Shown here: one piece after another, positions 22,110 through 28,457 of the stretch
Position numbering within the stretch: the stretch's first letter is position 1
Layout of the letters: the number at the start of each line of letters is the position of its first letter
IMG/VR virus record: IMGVR_UViG_3300033388_000598
Coordinates: 1-35,490 of that record
Source of the DNA: a virus
Direction: 5' to 3' (one strand)
DNA: 35,490 nucleotides
The notes under the pieces: generated by a model
Told to the model about the DNA's origin: nothing
The model's database searches: none
Seen by the model: the letters and a program-made list of their open reading frames with translations, nothing else
Made by a program: the position numbers and the translations under genes

Positions 22110-22314
22110 AGAAATACAGCAGCGAGCACATAACAAAGCATTTAGCAAATTATTAACAATTAAGCGTGACATCCACGAGTTAAAGCTAGATATTATACAT
22201 GGCGGCGATGGGCGTGTTAGTGTTGATATGCTGCGAACTTGCTTGTCATCAACAGAAAAAGAATTACAAACCTGGCAGTATATTGCCACATTAATAGAAA
22301 AAAACAATGAGTAA
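22102..22314 (+). CDS. Early hypothetical helical protein (70 aa)
   Basis: I chose ATG 22102 (MNKEIQQRAHNKAFSKLLTI), which overlaps the preceding stop region by 8 bases; the longer reading from 22018 would overlap that gene by 92 bases. The protein is predicted helical with a basic first half and a GGDGRVSVD turn. The function is unknown. Confidence 0.6.
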   Translation: MNKEIQQRAHNKAFSKLLTIKRDIHELKLDIIHGGDGRVSVDMLRTCLSSTEKELQTWQYIATLIEKNNE

Positions 22315-22786
22315 AGGACTAATTACAAACGAACTAATTAACGAAAGACTAGAAGCCAAAGGCTTTGGTGAAAAACAATCTGAAGATTTTGAATCGGCTT
22401 TAAAAGCTGTGGTAAATCATTACTACGTAAAGATAACTGATGATTTTATAGATGATGCTGACTTTTATATTTATGAAGAAAGCACAGCTGATGGTTATTC
22501 AGTATTTGTAGCAACTCATGATCAGAGCCGAGTAAACATAAACGAAAATGTATACTACTATGATAGCGACTTGAGTGGTGCTCTTGAAGAATGGATCAGG
22601 TGGGGTTCTAGCGGTGACGAAGATTACCCTGAAGTTATTTATGTAGATGATATATATGCTGACTATGTAGAGTATGCAATTCAAAATATGTTTGTTTACT
22701 TAGCTGAAAGATTTGAAGAAGAAGTTATTAACGAATTAATAGATGAAGGATATGAAGAATATACAGAAGCTACCGAATTGGTTTAA
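22307..22786 (+). CDS. Very acidic early protein (159 aa)
   Basis: Asp/Glu make up roughly a quarter of the residues, with runs such as DDFIDDADFYIYEESTADGY and DYPEVIYVDDIYADYVEY. The high negative charge suggests DNA mimicry or a partner-titrating role, but that is speculation; the sequence has no catalytic motif. It overlaps the gene before it by 8 bases and the one after it by 44 bases. Confidence 0.6.
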   Translation: MSKGLITNELINERLEAKGFGEKQSEDFESALKAVVNHYYVKITDDFIDDADFYIYEESTADGYSVFVATHDQSRVNINENVYYYDSDLSGALEEWIRWGSSGDEDYPEVIYVDDIYADYVEYAIQNMFVYLAERFEEEVINELIDEGYEEYTEATELV

Positions 22787-23012
22787 CGGCCAACTGTATA
22801 GAGAAGGTGAAAAAATTACTAACCCTTTCTCAGGTGAGTCTTACGAATTAAACAATGTAGAGCTTAGTATGTATGACTTTATAATGGGTTGTCAAATGCT
22901 ATTCGAGCGAGCACCTAATAGAGTTAACGAACAAATGATAGAAGATTTTCAAAAAGGTATAACTTGGTTCAGGCAAAATAACCCTGAAGCATATATGGCA
23001 TTATTAGATTAA
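22743..23012 (+). CDS. LPNWFNG-type phage protein (89 aa)
   Basis: LPNWFNGQLYREGEKITNPF followed by SGESYELNNVELSMYDFIMG matches a short protein widespread in marine phages and cyanophages, to my knowledge uncharacterised. Two in-frame ATGs (22743, 22752) are possible starts. The start overlaps the preceding acidic gene by at least 35 bases. Confidence 0.65.
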   Translation: MKDMKNIQKLPNWFNGQLYREGEKITNPFSGESYELNNVELSMYDFIMGCQMLFERAPNRVNEQMIEDFQKGITWFRQNNPEAYMALLD

Positions 23013-23013
23013 T

Positions 23014-23292
23014 ATGACAGACAAAGAATTAGATAAACTAGCAGATATTATTGTAGAAAAAATATTTAAAAAACAAAAAGAATATGACGAAGAGTTCAAG
23101 AAAGATATACAACATATGATGGACGAAAATCCTGGTCTTGAATTTGGAACTACAACTACAGAAGATCTTATACTAGACGAGTTAAATGATTTACAAATAA
23201 GACTTAAACAACTCGAAGACAAAGAAGACTACGAAGCAGCAGCTATTGTAGCTAACAAAATTAAACACTTAAAAAATAAATATAAACTATAA
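23014..23292 (+). CDS. UVR-motif-like helical protein (92 aa)
   Basis: The C-terminal ~30 residues (QLEDKEDYEAAAIVANKIKH) resemble the UvrB/UvrC interaction (UVR) motif, L-E-x-K-E-D-Y-E-x-A-A. The N-terminal half is a charged helix. It starts one base after the previous gene's stop. A role in protein pairing, perhaps with a repair protein, is possible. Confidence 0.55.
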   Translation: MTDKELDKLADIIVEKIFKKQKEYDEEFKKDIQHMMDENPGLEFGTTTTEDLILDELNDLQIRLKQLEDKEDYEAAAIVANKIKHLKNKYKL

Positions 23293-23302
23293 ATTTAACT
23301 AT

Positions 23303-24142
23303 ATGATTAAACCAATGCTCGCATACAAAGTAAACAAGAAAGCTGTTGACTGGTCCGAGAAAGTATTCATACAACCTAAGCTTGACGGTGTTCGTTGTAT
23401 ATTCACTAAAGACGGTGCGTACTCTCGTACAGGTAAACAATTTAAAAACCTAGCTCATCTTGAGTATGATCTAACAGACTTTTTTAGAAAAAACCCAAAC
23501 ACTGTACTAGACGGTGAGTTGTATAATCATCGTCTAAAGAACGATTTTGAAAAAATCATATCATTAGTCAGAAAACAAAAACCGACTGATCAGGACGCGC
23601 GTGACGCACAGCATTTAGTACAATTTCACGTGTACGACGTGGTTAAAATACATCCATTTTTCGTGTATAATTACGAAGAACGCTATAATTGGCTTAGAAA
23701 TAACTTACCAATTGCAGCTTCAATGACACTTATTAAAAATACCAATGTTGATAGCTATGATGAAGCTAAAATGTTACATGATGTACACTTAGCTCAAGGC
23801 TACGAAGGTTCGATACTTAGACTAAACAAACCTTACGAGCAAAAACGTTCTTACAACTTACAAAAGTTTAAAGACTTTCAAGATACTGAAGCAACTATTA
23901 TCGGCTATGAAGCTGGTAAAGGTAAGTTTACAGGTCTTATTGGTAAGTTTTTTATGCAAGATGATGATGGCAATGAGTTTGGCTGTCCTATTGGTAAAGG
24001 CTATAACTTTGCTGATCGTAAGGCTATACTAGACAATGTGCATGATTATATTGGTCAACGCGCTACATTCACTTATTTTCAACGAACACAAGCAGGTTCT
24101 TACAGACACCCGCTATTTAAAACATTACGAAACTATGAGTAA
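23303..24142 (+). CDS. ATP-dependent DNA ligase (279 aa)
   Basis: This seals nicks in the DNA backbone. The adenylation motif is QPKLDGVR with Lys26 as the nucleotidyl acceptor (motif I, KxDGxR). VLDGELY is motif III, LVQFHVYDVV is motif IIIa, YEGSILRL is motif IV, and the NLQKFKDFQDTEATI segment supplies motif V. The C-terminal ~80 residues form the OB-fold region. At 279 aa it is a compact phage ligase. It begins 10 bases after the UVR-like gene in the replication block. Confidence 0.9.
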   Translation: MIKPMLAYKVNKKAVDWSEKVFIQPKLDGVRCIFTKDGAYSRTGKQFKNLAHLEYDLTDFFRKNPNTVLDGELYNHRLKNDFEKIISLVRKQKPTDQDARDAQHLVQFHVYDVVKIHPFFVYNYEERYNWLRNNLPIAASMTLIKNTNVDSYDEAKMLHDVHLAQGYEGSILRLNKPYEQKRSYNLQKFKDFQDTEATIIGYEAGKGKFTGLIGKFFMQDDDGNEFGCPIGKGYNFADRKAILDNVHDYIGQRATFTYFQRTQAGSYRHPLFKTLRNYE

Positions 24143-24221
24143 ACTTATTTGGCAATTATATCACGAAAACGCGATAGGAGAAGAAGTAGTACAACGATTA
24201 TTAGATGAGCTATACAAATGA
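24135..24221 (+). CDS. Micro-protein (28 aa)
   Basis: The peptide MSKLIWQLYHENAIGEEVVQ ends RLLDELYK and is helical with acidic and basic faces. It overlaps the ligase stop by 8 bases and the next start by 4 bases, which fits translational coupling. Real coding is likely but not proved. Confidence 0.5.
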   Translation: MSKLIWQLYHENAIGEEVVQRLLDELYK

Positions 24222-24709
24222 ACATATTTTATTTAGATAAAAACCCATACAAAGCTGCAACATACTTTTATGATAAACATAAAGTAAAGATGATTTTAGA
24301 ATCAGCTCAAATGCTTTGTACAGCACATCACCACTATGCTGAACTTTATGGTTACGATACAAGTTATATACCATACAAGAAAGCACATTACAACCACCCT
24401 TCAACAATATGGGTTAGACAAAATAGTAGAAATTACTATTGGTTGTTTCAGCATATGTTAGCTATTGGCAATGAATATACTAAACGTTATGGTAAGAAAC
24501 ATTTAAGTATTACCAAATGCTTTAACGTATTGAAAGATTGCCCTATTGGTATGCCATTAGGTGGTCCATTAATTGAGCCACCTCAATGCATGCCCGACGA
24601 ATACAAAGTTGAAGGCGATAGCGTTTCAGCTTATTGGAATTATTATGAACAAGAAAAACATAACGTAAGAAATAAAAATGAGAAGAAAATTATACGACCA
24701 CTTAACTAA
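24218..24709 (+). CDS. Conserved marine-virus protein of unknown function (163 aa)
   Basis: The start MNIFYLDKNPYKAATYFYDK is followed by HKVKMILESAQMLCTAHHHY and HYNHPSTIWVRQ. The His/Cys pattern (CTAHHHYAEL, HYNHP) and the fixed spacing suggest a metal-dependent enzyme. I know this family as frequent in marine phages without a verified function. The stop of the gene overlaps the start of a small basic gene by 32 bases. Confidence 0.6.
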   Translation: MNIFYLDKNPYKAATYFYDKHKVKMILESAQMLCTAHHHYAELYGYDTSYIPYKKAHYNHPSTIWVRQNSRNYYWLFQHMLAIGNEYTKRYGKKHLSITKCFNVLKDCPIGMPLGGPLIEPPQCMPDEYKVEGDSVSAYWNYYEQEKHNVRNKNEKKIIRPLN

Positions 24710-24794
24710 AACTAATTATAATGGAATTAATGATAAGATTAAAGCGGAGACAAAGAAAAATAAACCACGTAAAGTTTCTAGAACTAAGAATTAA
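24678..24794 (+). CDS. Basic micro-protein (38 aa)
   Basis: MRRKLYDHLTKTNYNGINDK ends with a Lys/Arg tail (KNKPRKVSRTKN). It overlaps the genes on both sides, by 32 and 74 bases, in other frames, so this and the next ORF compete. It could be a real nucleic-acid-binding peptide or a chance ORF. Confidence 0.4.
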   Translation: MRRKLYDHLTKTNYNGINDKIKAETKKNKPRKVSRTKN

Positions 24795-24903
24795 TGAGCT
24801 TTACAACGGTATTGTTTCAGATACTTTAAACGGCTATAGCCCCGTAAATAAGGCTAAGTTGTTGAAAAAATATAATAGAAGATTAAAATTAATAAAATAC
24901 TAA
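24721..24903 (+). CDS. Basic small protein (60 aa)
   Basis: The protein is rich in Arg/Lys/Leu with a C-terminal helix (VNKAKLLKKYNRRLKLIKY). It overlaps the 38-aa ORF by 74 bases, and one of the two may be the true gene. It ends one base into the next gene. Confidence 0.45.
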   Translation: MELMIRLKRRQRKINHVKFLELRINELYNGIVSDTLNGYSPVNKAKLLKKYNRRLKLIKY

Positions 24904-25037
24904 TGGGTTCAACAAAAGATTTATTTATTAAATTAAGAGAAAAAGAAATTCAAGATGAATTTTTAAACGACAGAATAATATTCTGTACACTGAAACCACA
25001 AGGGACTGTGACAACAGCCCCTAAAGTATATAAGTAA
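24903..25037 (+). CDS. Small protein ending in the palindrome (44 aa)
   Basis: MGSTKDLFIKLREKEIQDEF and a C-terminal segment whose codons include the left arm of palindrome copy 2 (GTVTTAPKVYK). The stop TAA lies inside the element. It starts one base after the preceding stop (TAATG). Because part of its coding sequence is the palindrome, translation here could influence that structure. Confidence 0.5.
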   Translation: MGSTKDLFIKLREKEIQDEFLNDRIIFCTLKPQGTVTTAPKVYK

Positions 25038-25051
25038 TAGGCTAATGTCAC
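25008..25051. promoter_or_regulatory. Imperfect palindrome, copy 2 (probable operator)
   Basis: The arms GTGACAACAGCC and GGCTAATGTCAC pair at 10 of 12 positions around a TATATAA-containing centre, as in copy 1 at 18526-18571. The right arm contains the ATG of the HTH gene at 25045, so a protein bound here, or an RNA hairpin formed here, could control that gene. Confidence 0.6.
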
Positions 25052-25665
25052 AAAATAGAAACCTTGATTATTTAAACAAGAGACGTATTATATATCGTAG
25101 AAATCCTATAAATGATAAACCTACTGAGGTTTTTGAGTGGGGTCAATACTACGAAGATGGTACATACGAGTGTTATGAGTTGTTTCGCAGCAAAGCTAAG
25201 ATAACAACCTATAAATCTCTCAAATGGCACATGCTTGTATTATGGTATTTAAACCCGCAACTTGATCCAGATGACTTTGATGATTTATCAAGGTTCATAT
25301 GTAATAAGTCTAACGGTTTTGTAACCTTTACAGTGTCAGAACATTTACTAAATAACATGATATATGAAGTAAGTATGCATGATTTAGAAGAAGCTCCTAA
25401 AAATAAATTACGCAAAATCATATTTAAGGAATTTAGTAAACTGGCCCCAGAAGAAAAAATGAGTATAGTTGGTCAGTTGGTAGGAAGATCTAAACAAGTA
25501 CACGAAGATGACATATATGAATGTATGTTAGATGTGCACGATATGGGTAAGAAGATAACGATAAGTTTAATAGCGGCATCATTAAATTGTTCTTCTAGAA
25601 CTATACATCGTAATATGAGTAATCAATTGAAAAAAGAAAAAGAATTACTAAATCAAGAATTATGA
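25045..25665 (+). CDS. HTH protein, probable regulator (206 aa)
   Basis: The C-terminal ~40 residues carry a helix-turn-helix: ITISLIAASLNCSSRTIHRN (about residues 170-190), with the small residue and turn (LNCSSRT) in the expected place. The N-terminal ~140 residues are a mixed domain I do not recognise. The start codon lies in the right arm of palindrome copy 2, and the stop overlaps the sigma gene start by 4 bases. An autoregulatory switch protein is the natural inference. Confidence 0.6.
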   Translation: MSQNRNLDYLNKRRIIYRRNPINDKPTEVFEWGQYYEDGTYECYELFRSKAKITTYKSLKWHMLVLWYLNPQLDPDDFDDLSRFICNKSNGFVTFTVSEHLLNNMIYEVSMHDLEEAPKNKLRKIIFKEFSKLAPEEKMSIVGQLVGRSKQVHEDDIYECMLDVHDMGKKITISLIAASLNCSSRTIHRNMSNQLKKEKELLNQEL

Positions 25666-26417
25666 AAAAATATAACGTACAAAATTACGTAAGATATAAA
25701 GAAGATTTAAAAGCTTCAATGCCTCCAGATAAATTCTATGACTATTATAGTAGAGATGAAATGATAATTAAGTTTATGCCTCTTGTAGAAAATCTAGCGC
25801 GAAAGTTTTCAACAACTCAGCAAGCGTCAGGCGTGTTAAGCATTAACGATCTTATACAGATAGGTAACGAAGCATTGATAAAAGCTGTTGACAAACTAGA
25901 CTGGGAAATGTTAGTTGACTCAGAAGACATTGAAAAAACTTTAAAGTCGTTTCTATCTAAACGTATAAAAGGGCATCTTAGAAGACGTATAGATATGGCT
26001 AGAGGCAATATACGTATACCAGAACATAAGCTAAATGAAATACGTAAAAACCCTAAAGATAAAAAAATGGTTTCTATATTTTTCAATAGTATATTTCTAA
26101 GTATAGATGCTCAAGTAACTAATGATGATGAAGAAAATATGATGTATCAAATCGCTGATAAATCAGAGCCATACAATATACAGCTTTTAAATATTTACTT
26201 GAAAGGTTTAATGGAAAAATACCTTGATAAAAATGAATATGAAGTACTTCGTATGTCATATGGTCTTGATTGTGATAAACACTCGGCTAAAGAAATAGCT
26301 AGTAAGCTTAACATAAAAGGTGTCAGCTCTTATGTGAGAGTTTCAGAGATTAAAAAGCAAGCTGTAGATAAATTAATAGACAGCGTAGATCACTCGCAAG
26401 TGCTTGACATAGTGTAA
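25662..26417 (+). CDS. Sigma-70-like RNA polymerase sigma factor (251 aa)
   Basis: Region 2 is seen as FMPLVENLARKFSTTQ...GVLSINDLIQIGNEALIKAVDKLDW followed by FLSKRIKGHLRRRIDMARG, with the core-binding 'DLIQIG-ALI-AVDKLDW' motif. A short linker (residues 120-175) leads to region 4 with an HTH around LDCDKHSAKEIASKLNIKGV. Such phage sigma factors redirect host RNA polymerase to phage promoters. It is co-translated with the HTH gene (ATGA overlap). The repeated TACAAA/TACGA/GGATAAT promoters or the late promoter are candidate targets. Confidence 0.8.
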   Translation: MKKYNVQNYVRYKEDLKASMPPDKFYDYYSRDEMIIKFMPLVENLARKFSTTQQASGVLSINDLIQIGNEALIKAVDKLDWEMLVDSEDIEKTLKSFLSKRIKGHLRRRIDMARGNIRIPEHKLNEIRKNPKDKKMVSIFFNSIFLSIDAQVTNDDEENMMYQIADKSEPYNIQLLNIYLKGLMEKYLDKNEYEVLRMSYGLDCDKHSAKEIASKLNIKGVSSYVRVSEIKKQAVDKLIDSVDHSQVLDIV

Positions 26418-26471
26418 GTTAAGTATGTAAAACTAAAAACAAATGTGTAATTATAATAATAACAAAACCTT

Positions 26472-27029
26472 ATGAACCATATGACCATAAACGAAAAACT
26501 GGCAACGATCCAGACAAGGTTTAAATCGAAAAAAAGTAGGTTTAACTCATTCGGCAAATATTACTTCAGATCAGCCGAAGACATTCTCGAAGCAACAAAA
26601 CCCTATCTGTTAGAGCTAGGAGTATCAGTAACGATTACCGAAGAACTAATCGCTAGCGATCCTATGCCTATACTACAAACTGCAGCAACTGTGTCTAATG
26701 GTACAGATGCTATAACCGCTACAGCATTAGTAGGTGTAGACTTAAATCAGAAAGGTATGCAAGTACCTCAACAGTTTGGTTCTGCTTCTAGTTACGGTAA
26801 GAAATACGCGTTAGGTAATTTATTTCTTATCGATGATACCCAAGACAGCGATGCTGTTAACACCCACGGTAAAGCGCCGAAAGCTAAAACAAAAAATACC
26901 TTAACCTCGACTACAGATCCAGCTTATTCAAAAGCTAAGGAATATATAAAGTCAGGTGGTAAGTTAGAAGCTATAAAAGCTAAGTATGCCTTGTCTAAAG
27001 AAATCGAGGCTGAATTAAAAACCCTGTAA
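26472..27029 (+). CDS. ERF-family single-strand annealing protein (185 aa)
   Basis: The ERF signature is clear: YYFRSAEDILEATKPYL near the N-terminus and QQFGSASSYGKKYALGNLFL followed by DDTQDSDA at residues ~98-126. The family promotes annealing of complementary ssDNA and pairs with an exonuclease, which is the next gene. The C-terminal third is Lys/Ala-rich and likely flexible. The gene opens a recombination block and overlaps the exonuclease start as TAATG. Confidence 0.85.
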   Translation: MNHMTINEKLATIQTRFKSKKSRFNSFGKYYFRSAEDILEATKPYLLELGVSVTITEELIASDPMPILQTAATVSNGTDAITATALVGVDLNQKGMQVPQQFGSASSYGKKYALGNLFLIDDTQDSDAVNTHGKAPKAKTKNTLTSTTDPAYSKAKEYIKSGGKLEAIKAKYALSKEIEAELKTL

Positions 27030-27757
27030 TGGATAAAGATGCATTAAAAAAGTTAGAAAATGACGAACACTACTATGGAGACTTTGGTAAAAAGTATCTT
27101 AGTAATTCCGACATTTCTACATTGCTTACAAATCCTTTAGCGCTTGGTCAACCATCAAAGCAAATACCAGCTTTTTTGGTTGGCGGGTACTTTCACACTG
27201 CTATACTCGAGCCTGATAAACTTAAAAAGTTTAAAATAATTGAGGCTAGCACTAGAAATACAAAAGCGTACAAAGAGATGTCTGGCGGCGAACTATGTTT
27301 ATTGCAAAGCGAAGTTGATAAGATAGAGGTTATGACTGAAAAAGTCTTAGCAAATGATGTTTGTAGAGATCTTATTCGCGGTATAAATATAGAATATGAA
27401 AAACCAGGCATTACAGAGATTGAAGGTGAGATGTGGAAAGGTAAAGCTGATATTGTAAATCATGATGAGAAATTAATCATTGATTTAAAGACAACAGCTG
27501 ACCTTAACAAATTCAAATACTCTGCGTCTAAATATAATTACGACTCTCAAGCTTACATATATAGTAAGTTATTTGGTTATGAGTTTATTTTTATAGCTAT
27601 AGACAAAACCACACATCAAATAGGTATATTCGACTGTTCACCTCAGTTTTATGAGCGTGGAGCTGATAAAGTTAAGCGAGCAGTAGAACAATACAAATTA
27701 TTTTTTAAGTCCGAGGATTTTGATCCTCAACAATTTTTTATTAATTTAACCCTTTAA
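27029..27757 (+). CDS. PD-(D/E)XK exonuclease, RecE/DUF3799-like (242 aa)
   Basis: The N-terminus YLSNSDISTLLTNPLA carries the S-x-S-x-I-x-x-L pattern of the RecB/RecE-like family. The core GKADIVNHDEKLIIDLKTTADL supplies the nuclease D...D-L-K catalytic residues (PD-(D/E)XK). It most likely resects DNA ends to provide ssDNA for the adjacent ERF protein. A 3-base gap precedes the next small gene. Confidence 0.85.
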   Translation: MDKDALKKLENDEHYYGDFGKKYLSNSDISTLLTNPLALGQPSKQIPAFLVGGYFHTAILEPDKLKKFKIIEASTRNTKAYKEMSGGELCLLQSEVDKIEVMTEKVLANDVCRDLIRGINIEYEKPGITEIEGEMWKGKADIVNHDEKLIIDLKTTADLNKFKYSASKYNYDSQAYIYSKLFGYEFIFIAIDKTTHQIGIFDCSPQFYERGADKVKRAVEQYKLFFKSEDFDPQQFFINLTL

Positions 27758-27760
27758 ACA

Positions 27761-27940
27761 ATGGCAAGAACCAGAAACCCACAAACACGAGTATGTACAG
27801 TAACAGGATTAGAAACTAACGTTAATAATTTTTATGCAAATCAAACTCATGTAAAAGCCGTAGATAACTTGAGGCGGAATAGCGGCGCAACTAAAGAACA
27901 GTTGCAAAGAATGTTTAATCAATTAAATCAATACGTGTAA
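27761..27940 (+). CDS. Small protein between exonuclease and SSB (59 aa)
   Basis: MARTRNPQTRVCTVTGLETN, then NNFYANQTHVKAVDNLRRNS and a helical C-terminus. One Cys and several Arg/Asn. Its start and stop are joined to neighbours within the recombination block (TAATG to the SSB). I do not recognise the family. Confidence 0.6.
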   Translation: MARTRNPQTRVCTVTGLETNVNNFYANQTHVKAVDNLRRNSGATKEQLQRMFNQLNQYV

Positions 27941-28263
27941 TGGCAAGTATTATTAAAGCAAGTATTAATCTAAACAATATCGATAAATCAAAAATTATTG
28001 ATGGTAAAAAAGGTAAATACCTACCTATAACAATAACGCTTAACGATGAACCAGATCAGTTTGGTAATCAAGGGCCTATTGTTGTAGCTCAATCAAAAGA
28101 AGAACGTGAAACAAAAGCAGCTAAAACTTACTTAGGTAATGTTCAAGTGGTTTGGACTAACGGTGATAATGTAGCTGCGGCTCCTAGACAGGATCAACCT
28201 CAGCAAGCAGCACCACCACCATACGAAGCTAAATCTGCAGTTGAAGATGATTTACCTTTCTAA
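27940..28263 (+). CDS. Likely single-stranded DNA-binding protein (107 aa)
   Basis: The first ~75 residues have the beta-strand pattern of an OB fold (ASIIKASINLNNIDKSKIID, then GKYLPITITLNDEPDQFGNQ). The C-terminal tail is Gln/Pro/Ala-rich and ends in EDDLPF, the classic SSB acidic tip that recruits partner proteins (DDxPF). It coats ssDNA between the exonuclease/annealing and replication genes. Confidence 0.7.
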   Translation: MASIIKASINLNNIDKSKIIDGKKGKYLPITITLNDEPDQFGNQGPIVVAQSKEERETKAAKTYLGNVQVVWTNGDNVAAAPRQDQPQQAAPPPYEAKSAVEDDLPF

Positions 28264-28442
28264 TGCCGTTTTGTGAAATGTGTGCAGAAGAGATGTCACA
28301 AGAAGATCACGACTACTGCGACATATGTCCTAAATGTTTAGAAGAATGGCATATCTTAAATTTACAAAAAATGGTAGACGATGAAGATTACGTCAGCATT
28401 CAAAAAGACGAGCAAGGTAATATAACCTTGATTGAAGATTAA
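28263..28442 (+). CDS. Small Cys-rich zinc-ribbon-like protein (59 aa)
   Basis: MPFCEMCAEEMSQEDHDYCD then ICPKCLEEW has five Cys with CxxC spacing (C4/C7 and C22/C25, plus C19), enough for one zinc site. The C-terminus is acidic. It overlaps the SSB stop by one base. A tandem ATTAA leader for the primase follows it directly. Confidence 0.6.
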   Translation: MPFCEMCAEEMSQEDHDYCDICPKCLEEWHILNLQKMVDDEDYVSIQKDEQGNITLIED

Positions 28443-28457
28443 ATTAAATTAAATTAA

